Source: Flavobacteriia bacterium (GTDB lineage: Bacteria > Bacteroidota > Bacteroidia > Flavobacteriales_D > Crocinitomicaceae). From it: 40,943 nucleotides of DNA. Position 1 is the stretch's first letter, and each line of letters starts with the position of its first letter. Made by a program: the position numbers and the translations under genes. The notes under the pieces were generated by a model, which was not told where the DNA came from, made no database searches, and saw only the letters and a program-made list of their open reading frames with translations. Below, in pieces: positions 25,827 to 34,475 of this stretch. Location: positions 1 through 40,943 of the forward strand of contig CANFHU010000024.1 of NCBI GenBank assembly GCA_947446925.1, written 5' to 3'.

Positions 25827-27461
25827 ATGAAAAAACTATTTTTCACAATTTTCACACTAATTTTCATCACTTACGCATCGAGTCAAGTTGTTACTATCGA
25901 CTATATTCTTAAAACTAAAATAAACACTCTAAAAAAAGTAAATCTCCCTACAGAAAATGTTCTTATCCTAAAAACTGAATATGGAAAATCAAACTTTGAA
26001 GACATCGACATTGTAAAAGAATTAAATCATAAAATAATTGAAAAAATAGAACTAATTTACACCCAAAACATTGACTCAAAAGATTTTGCGCAAAAAGACT
26101 TAAATCTTACACGTCTAAAATATTTATATCATAAAATCCCAAATATTTTCAACAATAATTTGATAAAATGGCAAATAACATGTCAAAATGGAGCCCCAAC
26201 AATTGAGGATGCTAAAAACTATTTTCATGGATTTATTATCCATTTCAAACCTATTGATTTATCAGAAAAATTACTATCCACAGATGAAGAAATTGAATTT
26301 ATCGAAAAGGCATTATCCGAATGTGAAGTAAAAGTCGGAGATACAGTTGAAACTTTGATTGATATAGTTTCAAAATGTGACTACAAATATAAAATTGTAA
26401 TTAAAAGTGATACTTTTTACAAAATTTTAGAAGGAAACAACAAAAATCTTTTCACTCAAATTTTTCCGTCAAAAATTAAGACAATAAAGTATTTTGATGA
26501 TTTAAAGCGAAATCAATTAATTGAATACTACTCAAATAAACCTGAAATAAAAGATTTTTATACAATACGTGGAGCTGTAGATACAGTATTATTAGAAACT
26601 TCTTTCAGTAAAATAAAAAAAATAAAAATACCTAACACTTATATTCCAAAATTAAAATTTAAAGCTCAAAAAGGTATCACGTATACAAAAAAATCAATTT
26701 GGAACAGAAAACAAAAAAGAGAAAAAATAACAATAAAAGACACTCTTTATATAAAGCAGGATACAAACTATATTATTACTGAAACTGGATGTCATTTAAT
26801 ATCAAAAAAACGATATATAAAAATTACAAATACTTTTTTTAAAGATACAATAGTCTTAAAAACTTTAAGTAAAAATTATGACTGGAAAAACACAATCATT
26901 ATAGAAGACTTAACAGGAAGTATGTACCCATATTTAACGCAAACTTTTTTATGGCGTAGAAAAATGATGGAGGCAAAAACTATTTCAAAATTTATTTTTT
27001 TTAATGATGGTGATAATAAATTAGATCATGAAAAAATTATAGGCGAAACTGGAGGGATTTATTCTATTGAAAGTGACAATATCGATTCCGTGGAGACTAA
27101 AGCGAAAGAATGCATGAGAGGTGGAAATGGTGGTGACGGACCTGAAAATAATTTAGAAGCAACCTTAAAAGCTATTCAAAAATATAAAAAACACACTTAT
27201 TTTATGATTGCCGACAATTATGCGCCAATTAAGGATTTATCCATACTTTACAAAATAAATAAACCAATAAACATAATTCTATGCGGAGTCCAAGAAAATA
27301 TTCAATCGGATTATCTTACTCTTGCAAGAAAAACCGGAGGATCTATTTATACATTACAAGATGAAATTTTAAATATTTCCAATTTAATAGAAGGAGAAAT
27401 AGTTGAAATTGGACACCAAAAGTTCATAATTACAAAAGGCAGATTCGTCCTAATTCATTAA
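25827..27461 (+). CDS. Exported protein with a C-terminal vWA-like domain, function unknown
   Basis: A 544-residue protein with a signal peptide (MKKLFFTIFTLIFITYASSQ). No lipobox, transmembrane helix or T9SS sorting domain is evident. The N-terminal part (about 25-240) is not recognised; it is Lys/Asn-rich. The C-terminal third (about 355-530) looks like a von Willebrand A fold. A strand NTIIIEDLTGSM gives the MIDAS-type D361-x-T363-x-S365, a strand KFIFFNDGD follows, the loop GGNGGDGPENNLEA (432-445) fits the metal-coordinating D of such folds, and TYFMIADNYAP is a further strand. MIDAS domains bind a divalent ion and partner proteins. engB starts 18 bp downstream and may share the transcript. 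The adjacent array at 25489-25522 could in principle influence it. Confidence 0.85.
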   Translation: MKKLFFTIFTLIFITYASSQVVTIDYILKTKINTLKKVNLPTENVLILKTEYGKSNFEDIDIVKELNHKIIEKIELIYTQNIDSKDFAQKDLNLTRLKYLYHKIPNIFNNNLIKWQITCQNGAPTIEDAKNYFHGFIIHFKPIDLSEKLLSTDEEIEFIEKALSECEVKVGDTVETLIDIVSKCDYKYKIVIKSDTFYKILEGNNKNLFTQIFPSKIKTIKYFDDLKRNQLIEYYSNKPEIKDFYTIRGAVDTVLLETSFSKIKKIKIPNTYIPKLKFKAQKGITYTKKSIWNRKQKREKITIKDTLYIKQDTNYIITETGCHLISKKRYIKITNTFFKDTIVLKTLSKNYDWKNTIIIEDLTGSMYPYLTQTFLWRRKMMEAKTISKFIFFNDGDNKLDHEKIIGETGGIYSIESDNIDSVETKAKECMRGGNGGDGPENNLEATLKAIQKYKKHTYFMIADNYAPIKDLSILYKINKPINIILCGVQENIQSDYLTLARKTGGSIYTLQDEILNISNLIEGEIVEIGHQKFIITKGRFVLIH

Positions 27462-27479
27462 TTTATAAAACATCCCCTT

Positions 27480-28076
27480 ATGATTATCAAAACAGCAACT
27501 TTCAAAGTAAGTAACTCAGACCATAAACTTTGTCCAGACGACAATAAACCAGAATTCGCATTTATCGGAAGATCCAATGTCGGTAAGTCGTCTTTAATCA
27601 ACATGTTGACCAACCAAAAAAGTTTAGCAAAAACTTCAGGAACTCCAGGAAAAACACAGTTGATTAACCATTTTGAAATCAACAATGAATGGTATTTGGT
27701 CGATTTGCCAGGGTACGGATTTGCTAAGGCTTCTAAAAAAGCACGTCATGGGTGGGAAGAATTTATTGCTGCTTATTTAACGCAACGCAAAACCTTGTTA
27801 AACACGTTTGTATTGTTAGATGCAAGATTACCACCACAAAATATCGACTTAGAATTTATGGGATGGTGTGGCGAAAAAGAAATTCCTTTCTCTATGGTTT
27901 TCACCAAGTTAGATAAACTATCTTCTTCCGAAAAACAAAAAAATATTTTGAGTTACAAAAAGGAAATGTTAAAACAGTGGGAAGAATTACCTCCAGTTTT
28001 TGCAACTTCTAGCGAATCGAAATTTGGAAGAGAACCATTATTGAATTATGTGGATGAGATTTTGAAAACGTGTTAA
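27480..28076 (+). CDS. engB: Ribosome biogenesis GTPase EngB (YihA/YsxC)
   Basis: A 198-residue TRAFAC-class GTPase needed for late assembly of the large ribosomal subunit. The G motifs are clear: G1 GRSNVGKSS, G2 around TSGTPGKTQ, G3 DLPGYGFAK, G4 TKLDK and G5 ATSS. The family-typical KARHGWEEFIAAYL and DARLPPQNIDLEFM are also present. The ATG at 27480 gives the usual N-terminus (IIKTATFKVSNSDHKLCP). A bidirectional terminator follows. The codon usage looks less AT-biased than the preceding gene, consistent with a conserved housekeeping gene next to an accessory one. Confidence 0.97.
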   Translation: MIIKTATFKVSNSDHKLCPDDNKPEFAFIGRSNVGKSSLINMLTNQKSLAKTSGTPGKTQLINHFEINNEWYLVDLPGYGFAKASKKARHGWEEFIAAYLTQRKTLLNTFVLLDARLPPQNIDLEFMGWCGEKEIPFSMVFTKLDKLSSSEKQKNILSYKKEMLKQWEELPPVFATSSESKFGREPLLNYVDEILKTC

Positions 28077-28120
28077 TTTCTTTTAGACAAAAGACGATAA
28101 ACTTTAGAGTATATTTTAAC

Positions 28121-28160
28121 AAAAACAGGTTGAATCATTCGAATCAACCTGTTTTTTTTT
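28121..28160. terminator. Bidirectional terminator between engB and the small membrane protein gene
   Basis: AAAAACAGGTTGA (28121-28133) pairs with TCAACCTGTTTTT (28144-28156). The right side continues as a T run and the left side is A-rich, so the hairpin can end both the rightward engB transcript and the leftward transcript of the gene at 28171. Confidence 0.85.
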
Positions 28161-28170
28161 AAGTTTTATA

Positions 28171-28677
28171 TTAGATAGCCATTTTTCTTTTGGAAAGTAA
28201 AGCAATAAAAATCAAATTAATGGTATACAAATAATAGCCTATTTTAACTTGATGAAACTCTCTTAATATTCCTGATTTTTTAAACGCATATATACTTAGT
28301 ATTACTAGCAAAATATTTATACCAGTTGAATAAAATAGCATGGTATTATACCTATTGAAAAATGAAAGTATGCAAAGAAATATAGAAAGTAAAACACTGG
28401 TTAACATAAAATAATCTGCCAAAATAGCATCGTCTAAATTTATTTTTTTAGGTTCATTTTTAAAAACAGAAAAAGCTATTTTATACCCATTAAAGGTACT
28501 TTCATTTTTTACTTTCTTACTCTTTTCATTATTGTAATTTAAAGGAATATGCTTCACGTTTTTTTCGTAGCCTACATATTCAGGATTTTTTAACTCTTGA
28601 TTTGTACATGTTTGAAGAAATGGGAGAAGTAAAATAAGAAGACTTAAAGTTGTAAGATATTTAGTTATGTTTTTCAT
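28171..28677 (-). CDS. Small membrane protein, possible lipoprotein, function unknown
   Basis: A 168-residue protein I do not recognise. The N-terminus is a signal-like segment (LTTLSLLILLLPFLQTC) ending in Cys24; the -1 Thr makes this only a weak lipobox. A hydrophilic region (about 25-85, ending near INLDDAILAD) precedes three predicted transmembrane helices: about 88-106 (YFMLTSVLLSIFLCILSFF), 112-130 and 143-162. ATG start. It is a lone minus-strand gene, separated from the upstream epimerase gene by 189 bp and ending at the shared terminator. I see no TAnnTTTG element upstream, so its promoter is unclear. Confidence 0.75.
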   Translation of the reverse strand: MKNITKYLTTLSLLILLLPFLQTCTNQELKNPEYVGYEKNVKHIPLNYNNEKSKKVKNESTFNGYKIAFSVFKNEPKKINLDDAILADYFMLTSVLLSIFLCILSFFNRYNTMLFYSTGINILLVILSIYAFKKSGILREFHQVKIGYYLYTINLIFIALLSKRKMAI

Positions 28678-28839
28678 TGGTTATAATTATTTCTTTTTTA
28701 AAAAAAATTCTTATCCTTTCTTCTATGTATGAAAAATAGAAAAGTTGTAATTGGTACACTAATGATAATTTTGGAATAACAATTGAACATATATATCTTT
28801 CTTAATTTCATCGTCAATTTAAAAATTGTCAACTGTCAG

Positions 28840-28873
28840 TTGCTACATTTTCACATTAGAAAATTGCTACATT
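28840..28873. repeat. TTGCTACATT direct repeat overlapping the epimerase stop
   Basis: TTGCTACATT occurs at 28840-28849 and 28864-28873 (24-bp period), joined by TTCACATTAGAAAA. CAACTG/CAGTTG forms a small inverted repeat at 28830-28841. The second unit supplies the TAG stop of the gene ending at 28867. Confidence 0.55.
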
Positions 28874-29877
28874 AACCTTCCTTCAATAGCATGTTTTACT
28901 GTATCTTCCAAACTTCTAAATTCAAAACCTAACACTTTTTTCAATTTAGAACTATCGTAAGACACTTTTGCTTGTGCACTACTCGCAGATTCTTTCGTTA
29001 CCGTTTGATGACCTGTCACTAAACTCAACACCCAAGAAACCCTCCAAGCCAAACCACTCAAAAAGGACTTTGCAACCAAGAAGGGTGCTTTTTTATTCAT
29101 TTGCTTCGCTGTAACGTCAAAAAGTTGCTTAAACGTAACATTTGTTCCCGTACACAAATAACGTTGTTTAAACGCTTCAGGTCGCTCCATAAGTTGCGTC
29201 ATGGAAAAAACAACATCACGCACATCTACAAACGCATTTGCTCCTAAGGTGTAAAATTTCAAGCCATTGTTTAAGGTACGGAAAATGGATAAGGAACTTT
29301 CATTCCAATCACCAGGACCAATAATTACACTTGGATTGATAATAACCGCATTTAAGCCTTCTTCTATCCCTCTCCACACTTCATTCTCAGATAAATGTTT
29401 TGAAATGGCATACCCAGAATGTTGATCATCGTCTATCCATTTATTGGTCTCTACCACCGTACGATATCCTGTTGGATCCAAGGGTGTTTTCCCAACAGCC
29501 GCAGTCGATGAAACATGTATTAAACGTTTAACTCCTAAACCCATTGCTACATTCACCACATTTGCAGTACCATATTTGTTTATCCGTAACATATCTTGGT
29601 AATCTTTCTTTTGAAAAGAAACCATCGCAGCACAATGATACACAACTTCACATCCAGTCATCGCTTCTTCCAAAGTAACAACATCCAATACATCGCATTC
29701 CACCCAATCAATTGACTGAAAAACTTCAAGTGGAGTGTTATAAAACGAAAATAAGGCTTGTACTTTTTGGATACGCTGCTTATCGCGGTAGATCGCACGA
29801 ATACTTTCTCCAGTTGAAGCCAAATGATGAATTAAATGACTTCCTAAAAGTCCCGTACCTCCTGTAACTAGTATCAT
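28867..29877 (-). CDS. NAD(P)-dependent epimerase/reductase (extended SDR family)
   Basis: A 336-residue extended short-chain dehydrogenase/reductase. The N-terminal Rossmann fold shows VTGGTGLLGSHLIHHL (nucleotide-binding GxxGxxG), followed by VEWCDV-like and YHCAAMVSF segments. The catalytic pair is YAISK (Tyr-x-x-x-Lys), with an upstream HVSSTAAVG providing the Ser. The overall pattern (NPSVIIGPGDWNESS, LCTGTNVTFKQLF) resembles dihydroflavonol-4-reductase-like proteins more than sugar-nucleotide epimerases, so a role in polysaccharide synthesis is not assured. The substrate cannot be read from sequence. ATG start, 16 bp after the alkyltransferase-like gene, so probably in one operon with it and the WecA-like gene. 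Confidence 0.9.
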   Translation of the reverse strand: MILVTGGTGLLGSHLIHHLASTGESIRAIYRDKQRIQKVQALFSFYNTPLEVFQSIDWVECDVLDVVTLEEAMTGCEVVYHCAAMVSFQKKDYQDMLRINKYGTANVVNVAMGLGVKRLIHVSSTAAVGKTPLDPTGYRTVVETNKWIDDDQHSGYAISKHLSENEVWRGIEEGLNAVIINPSVIIGPGDWNESSLSIFRTLNNGLKFYTLGANAFVDVRDVVFSMTQLMERPEAFKQRYLCTGTNVTFKQLFDVTAKQMNKKAPFLVAKSFLSGLAWRVSWVLSLVTGHQTVTKESASSAQAKVSYDSSKLKKVLGFEFRSLEDTVKHAIEGRLM

Positions 29878-29893
29878 GCAACGAATTTAAGAA

Positions 29894-30220
29894 TTACAAT
29901 TCTAATTCTACGGAAGGATCCCAAAACAATTGCTTAAAATTCACAACACAATCCTCTTTCACAACAATACCTTCTAACTGAAGCAAGCGCTCCATTTCTT
30001 CCGGATTTGAAAAATGCATTTTACCAGTTAAGCAACCTAAACGATTTACAACCCGATGCGCAGGAATTGCATGGGAGGCATTCATGGCATAACCAACAAC
30101 GCGACTTGACTTTTTGGCACCCAAATAAGCAGCAATAGCTCCATAGGAAGTAACTCTACCTCTCGGAATTAATTTTACTACTTGAAAAACGGATGTAAAG
30201 AAATCAGTTTGATTACGCAT
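29894..30220 (-). CDS. Alkyltransferase-like (ATL) protein, MGMT fold lacking the active-site Cys
   Basis: A 108-residue protein with the DNA-binding domain of O6-alkylguanine-DNA alkyltransferases: FFTSVFQVVKLIPRGRVTSYGAIAAYLG, then SSRVVGYAMNAS. In the active-site motif the usual PCHR is PAHR (IPAHRVVNRLG), so it cannot accept alkyl groups. Such ATL proteins bind O6-alkylguanine lesions and flag them for nucleotide excision repair. The short length without an N-terminal domain is normal for ATLs. Start ATG at 30220; it overlaps the stop of the WecA-like gene by 1 bp, so expression is probably coupled although the functions appear unrelated. Confidence 0.93.
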   Translation of the reverse strand: MRNQTDFFTSVFQVVKLIPRGRVTSYGAIAAYLGAKKSSRVVGYAMNASHAIPAHRVVNRLGCLTGKMHFSNPEEMERLLQLEGIVVKEDCVVNFKQLFWDPSVELEL

Positions 30221-31197
30221 TAAAATGCACGTTTTTTATTTACAAAATATACGATTACGAATAGAAAAATCAGAGAAATAACAAAACCTACTAACATTGA
30301 AATAACCATTTGATGCATCAATAACACTAGAATAAAAAGGAATACATTTATAAACATACCCCACAAAACTGTCTTTTGATGACTAAACCCAGTTTGAATC
30401 AATCGTTGATATGCATGTTTACGATGTGCTTGTCCAATATTCTCTTTATTTAAGAATCTTCGAATGAGTGTATATGTTGCGTCGAACCAAAATAGAGAGG
30501 TAAGAATTAAACCTTCAAACAAACTCACCATATGCATTTTATGGAAATAAAAAAGCAAAATAATGCACGTATACCCTAGCAAAGTACTTCCTACATCCCC
30601 CATGAAGATCTTTGCTTTATCCCAGTTCCAAGGCAAAAAACCTACTAAAGCCATTAGTAAAAACAGTAAGAAACTTTCTCCTGTAAAAAAATATAATGTC
30701 GCAATTACAAAAATCGATTCAGAACTGGCGTAGCCATCTATCCCATCGATAAAATTGAATAAATTTATAAACCAAATAATTGTGAAAAATGCAATACTAT
30801 TTAATACGTAAGGGTTTGAAAAGACAATAAATCCTAAATCGATTGAATGAAATCCACCTATAAAATATAGACCTAAACCAGAAACAATAGCCTGCACCAA
30901 CAATCTTGGTTTATTTTTCAAGGTATAAATATCATCCAACAAACTAATTACAGACAATAATAGCCCCGAAAACAATGCTAAAAATAAAGACTTATCTATC
31001 TGATGATGGTAATACAAAATACTAATACTCAAAAACCAAGTCAAAGCAATAGCAATTCCACCTCCTCGTGGTGTAGGAATCGTATGAGAACTTCTTTCGT
31101 TCGGCAAATCAAGCATGGATTTCTTGATTGCTACCTTACGCGTTAGGTAAGTTAAGCAAAAAGAAAAAATACCAGCAAGTACTAAATATAATACCAT
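30220..31197 (-). CDS. WecA/MraY-like polyprenyl-phosphate sugar-1-phosphate transferase
   Basis: A 325-residue polytopic membrane enzyme of glycosyltransferase family 4. It is predicted to transfer a HexNAc-1-phosphate from UDP-sugar to undecaprenyl phosphate and thus start surface glycan synthesis. Motifs are LPNERSSHTIPTPRGGGIAI at the N-terminus, the Mg-binding ISLLDDIYTL (Asp88-Asp89), FNFIDGIDGYAS, KIFMGDVGSTLLGY and the basic loop GQAHRKHAYQRL. About ten helices are evident. It lacks the HHHYQ motif of MraY, which lies in the dcw cluster of this window, so WecA-type is the better call. The precise sugar is unknown. ATG start; ATL and epimerase genes follow. Confidence 0.92.
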   Translation of the reverse strand: MVLYLVLAGIFSFCLTYLTRKVAIKKSMLDLPNERSSHTIPTPRGGGIAIALTWFLSISILYYHHQIDKSLFLALFSGLLLSVISLLDDIYTLKNKPRLLVQAIVSGLGLYFIGGFHSIDLGFIVFSNPYVLNSIAFFTIIWFINLFNFIDGIDGYASSESIFVIATLYFFTGESFLLFLLMALVGFLPWNWDKAKIFMGDVGSTLLGYTCIILLFYFHKMHMVSLFEGLILTSLFWFDATYTLIRRFLNKENIGQAHRKHAYQRLIQTGFSHQKTVLWGMFINVFLFILVLLMHQMVISMLVGFVISLIFLFVIVYFVNKKRAF

Positions 31198-31276
31198 TAT
31201 TTGTGAAAGTGTAACTTAGATTTTGAATCAACATTCGCAATGTCAAAGTAAAATTAATAGAAATAAATAGAATTAG

Positions 31277-31284
31277 TAACTTTG
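31277..31284 (+). promoter_or_regulatory. -7 promoter element of the O-antigen ligase-like gene
   Basis: TAACTTTG matches TAnnTTTG, 36 bp upstream of the ATG at 31321. No -33 TTTG at standard spacing is visible. Confidence 0.5.
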
Positions 31285-31320
31285 CGTTTTATTATAGACT
31301 TTTATTAGGGAATAAAAACA

Positions 31321-32586
31321 ATGAAATTAAGTGCTCCATTTCAAAACAGAACAAAGCTATATTTGAATTTATTAGCACTTTCGCTTCTCTTTCTTCCATT
31401 TCGTCATAATATTTCTTCCGTTTTTGGAATAATTTTATTTTTATTCTTCTTTATAGACAAAGAAAATACGGTAAAGGAAAAATGTAAACGATTATTAAAA
31501 AACAAAGTAGCAATTCTAACACTTTCCATCTATCTATTACACCTCTTAGGACTAATATACACGCAGAATTTTAAATACGCTTCCTTAGATTTAGAAATTA
31601 AACTTCCACTTTTTATAATTCCATTTGTGATTTTTTCAGAACGAAAATTAACTTCTGAAAATCTAAATTATGTATTTAAATTTTTTACAATTGGAAATCT
31701 AGCGGCCCTGCTCTTTTGTATCGTATTTGCTGTAGTTCGTCTTTATTTAACGAAAATTTCAACGGTTTTATTTTATAATGAGTTCTCTAGATTCATGCAC
31801 CCGAGTTATTTTTCTTTATACATAGGGTTTAACTGTGTATTTATTTTCAATAAGATAGCACATCTAAATCCAAATGATGTAAAATATAAATTGCAGTTAC
31901 TACGTAATCTAGTAATTGCTTCCTTTTTTATTATTGGAACTTTAATGTTATCGTCCAAGGCTGGGATTTTAATTACTGGGATAACATTACTTTTCTTTGC
32001 TCTTAAAGAGTTAATCTATAAAAAAGTAATTTTAACTGTTTTTCTCTCCTTTATTTTATTAATATTAATTGCTGTTATATCCATATTTAAAAATAATATA
32101 GTCGCATTATCAAGGTTTGAAGCAGCTCAAAAGGAAATTACAACCAAAACCAATACTGTAACTGAAACCAATGGATCATCCAGTTCTAGGCTCTTAATCT
32201 GGCAATCTAGCAAATCGGTTCTAGTAAAGAATTTAGCCTTTGGTGTTGGAACTGGTGATATTAAAGATGAATTAATTAAACAATATAAAAAAGTAAATTT
32301 TCTCCACGGTGTAGAAAATGAAAATAATTGCCACAATCAATACCTACAGTTTTTTATACTTTTTGGTATAGGCGGTGGTGTCCTATTTTTATTTTCGCTT
32401 ATATATCCAACATATATTTCCATTAAGAATAGAGATACGATTTATCTATATTTTATATTTTTCATTGCTACGAACATGCTCGTAGAATCCATGTTAGAAA
32501 CAAAAGCGGGAGTAGAATTTTTCGCTATATTTAATGCGATTTTATTGAACTACAGTTTTAAAAAAGTCAATTATAACGCTTTATAA
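31321..32586 (+). CDS. O-antigen ligase/polymerase family membrane protein
   Basis: A 421-residue protein with about ten to twelve hydrophobic helices and a large extracytoplasmic loop (about 255-335). In that loop and after it are SSSSRLLIWQSS, VGTGDIKDELI and ENNCHNQYLQFFILFGIGGG. The pattern H-N-x-Y-L-x(5)-G is the signature of the Wzy_C/WaaL family, which either ligates polysaccharide to lipid A core or polymerises repeat units. Sequence alone does not separate ligase from polymerase. As an EpsG-type polymerase candidate is encoded nearby (33459), the ligase role is somewhat more likely here. ATG start. Its end overlaps the convergent glycosyltransferase gene by 20 bp. Confidence 0.88.
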   Translation: MKLSAPFQNRTKLYLNLLALSLLFLPFRHNISSVFGIILFLFFFIDKENTVKEKCKRLLKNKVAILTLSIYLLHLLGLIYTQNFKYASLDLEIKLPLFIIPFVIFSERKLTSENLNYVFKFFTIGNLAALLFCIVFAVVRLYLTKISTVLFYNEFSRFMHPSYFSLYIGFNCVFIFNKIAHLNPNDVKYKLQLLRNLVIASFFIIGTLMLSSKAGILITGITLLFFALKELIYKKVILTVFLSFILLILIAVISIFKNNIVALSRFEAAQKEITTKTNTVTETNGSSSSRLLIWQSSKSVLVKNLAFGVGTGDIKDELIKQYKKVNFLHGVENENNCHNQYLQFFILFGIGGGVLFLFSLIYPTYISIKNRDTIYLYFIFFIATNMLVESMLETKAGVEFFAIFNAILLNYSFKKVNYNAL

Positions 32587-33322
32587 ATTGCAATATTTTT
32601 GGAGCAATCCGTAAAATAGGATATAAAAAAGATACTTTAAGATTATTCATTTTAAAAGATTGGTAAACTTCGATGTTTTGCTGAATAAAGTTTTTTAAAC
32701 CTTTTGTTGATGCTCCTCCCATTCTCATTTTAACAGTTGCTTGATTAAAATAATGAGTCTTAGCACGATGTTTCACAATAAATCGTAACATTAATTCAAA
32801 ATCAGCTGCTAATTTCAACTCTGTTTTAAACAACCCATATTTTTTATAAAACTCATTTTTAACAAAAAAAGTTGGATGAGAAGGATGCCAACCAGAATTA
32901 AATGAACCTTCAATATATTTTTTTGACTTCCAATAACGTATTTGCTTGTCAATATTTTCCCTATCTACAAAAATCAAATCGGCAAATAAAACATCCGCAT
33001 TTGATTTTTTAAACTCTGTTACTATTGATGCGATAGTAGTAGTATTAATGTAAAAATCATCTGAATTAATAATTCCTACAATATCTCCAGTTGCTAATGA
33101 TAATCCTTTATTCATTGCATCATAGATACCGGTATCTTTTTCAGATATAAACTTAGTAATTTTAGTATCGTAGGATTTTATTAATTCAATAGTACCGTCA
33201 GTTGAAGCGCCATCAATGATAATATACTCTATGTCTTTATACGTTTGATTTAATACAGACTCAATTGCACATGAAATATACTCTTTACTATTATAACAAA
33301 CTGTAACTATGCTAACTTTCAT
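32567..33322 (-). CDS. Family 2 glycosyltransferase
   Basis: A 251-residue cytoplasmic GT-A glycosyltransferase. The nucleotide-sugar domain shows VSIVTVCYNSKEYISCAIESVL, IIIDGASTDGT, the metal-binding INSDDFY and a GWHPSHPTFFVKNEFY acceptor segment common in enzymes of capsule and O-antigen clusters. The length is typical for a single-domain GT2. Donor and acceptor sugars cannot be predicted. It is the only glycosyltransferase here on the minus strand, converging on the ligase-like gene with a 20-bp 3' overlap. Its own -7 element lies at 33352-33359. ATG start. Confidence 0.93.
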   Translation of the reverse strand: MKVSIVTVCYNSKEYISCAIESVLNQTYKDIEYIIIDGASTDGTIELIKSYDTKITKFISEKDTGIYDAMNKGLSLATGDIVGIINSDDFYINTTTIASIVTEFKKSNADVLFADLIFVDRENIDKQIRYWKSKKYIEGSFNSGWHPSHPTFFVKNEFYKKYGLFKTELKLAADFELMLRFIVKHRAKTHYFNQATVKMRMGGASTKGLKNFIQQNIEVYQSFKMNNLKVSFLYPILRIAPKILQFIKRYN

Positions 33323-33351
33323 TCTAATTGAAACTAAAAAAATAATTTAAT

Positions 33352-33359
33352 CAAATATA
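33352..33359 (-). promoter_or_regulatory. -7 promoter element of the minus-strand glycosyltransferase
   Basis: The minus strand reads TATATTTG, a TAnnTTTG match, 29 bp upstream of the ATG at 33322. It stands back to back with the plus-strand element at 33387-33394. Confidence 0.45.
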
Positions 33360-33386
33360 ACAAAATGATTTTATTTATATTATCGC

Positions 33387-33394
33387 TAACTTTG
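33387..33394 (+). promoter_or_regulatory. -7 promoter element of the EpsG-like/glycosyltransferase operon
   Basis: TAACTTTG matches TAnnTTTG and precedes three co-directional genes (33459-36363). It is 64 bp upstream of the first ATG; the same octamer is used at 31277. Confidence 0.45.
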
Positions 33395-33458
33395 TAAGTT
33401 ACTTGTTTATTGTTATTAAACGAACAATCAAAGAAATTAAAACTTATTTAAGTAAAGA

Positions 33459-34475
33459 ATGTCATTGTGTTTTATAATATTCTTTCTATTATGCATCGTC
33501 TGTCTAATAGATTTAAAACAACAATACTATGTCGGATTTTTCATTGTTTTAATCTTAATTTTATTTGCAGGATTTAGGGGGAATATTGATAATGATTATG
33601 AAACATATAAAACGATGTTTCATAAAATTTCAGATGGAATTAACGTAAATATTGAACCTACATTTTATTATTTAACTTACTTAACTAACTACTTAAATTC
33701 CAATATTACACTTTTAATATTAATTTTTTCAATATTAGGAGTGTCCTTAAAATGTATAGCGATTAGTAAACTTACTGAATTTTGGCTATATTCAATTTTG
33801 GTTTATTTCTCTTTTTTCTATCTCATACAAGAAATGACTCAAATTAGAGTTGGTATAGCCTCCGCATTTATACTTCTAAGTATTAAACCATTAAAAAAAA
33901 ATAATTTATTAAAATTTTTAGTATACATATTTATTGGAACTATATTTCATTATTCTACTTTATTTATTCTACCTGTTATATTTCTAAACAAAAATTATTT
34001 ATCAAAAGTTTTTTACTTCCTAATACCTCTCGGTTTTATTATACATTTTTCTCCTTTAAATCCATTATCGATATTGGAAGTAATTCCAATAGAATCATTT
34101 TCAAAAAAGTTTAACACTTACAAAAACCTATCTACTAATCAAAATATTAATCCATTTGGAATATGGAATATTTTTAGGTGTGTAATTTGTTACTTGTTAC
34201 TTTGGAAATGGAAATATTTTCAGTCGAAAAATGAATACTCGGTATTATTAATTAAATTTTATATTTTATCCGTTTTTTTATTCCTTTCTTTCTCGAAAAT
34301 TCCAACATTTGCCTTTCGGATATGTGATTTATATGCAATAGTAGAAGTTATCTTAATTCCTTTTGTCCTGTATGTGTTTCGAGATAAAGAAAAAAAATAT
34401 GGCGCTTTAATTATCTTCTGCACTTCATTTGTAATGTTATTATTATCATTATTTCATATAAAATTATTACACTAA
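33459..34475 (+). CDS. EpsG-like polysaccharide polymerase
   Basis: A 338-residue polytopic membrane protein, extremely hydrophobic and AT-rich. The segment FAGFRGNIDNDYETYKTMF near the N-terminus, and YFSFFYLIQEMTQIRVGIASAFILLS with its conserved Arg in the middle, match the EpsG family. That family is thought to polymerise oligosaccharide repeat units on the outer face of the membrane. Poor sequence conservation among Wzy-type proteins leaves room for doubt. ATG start. It is the first of three genes in a row: its TAA is directly followed by the ATG of the next glycosyltransferase. Confidence 0.8.
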   Translation: MSLCFIIFFLLCIVCLIDLKQQYYVGFFIVLILILFAGFRGNIDNDYETYKTMFHKISDGINVNIEPTFYYLTYLTNYLNSNITLLILIFSILGVSLKCIAISKLTEFWLYSILVYFSFFYLIQEMTQIRVGIASAFILLSIKPLKKNNLLKFLVYIFIGTIFHYSTLFILPVIFLNKNYLSKVFYFLIPLGFIIHFSPLNPLSILEVIPIESFSKKFNTYKNLSTNQNINPFGIWNIFRCVICYLLLWKWKYFQSKNEYSVLLIKFYILSVFLFLSFSKIPTFAFRICDLYAIVEVILIPFVLYVFRDKEKKYGALIIFCTSFVMLLLSLFHIKLLH

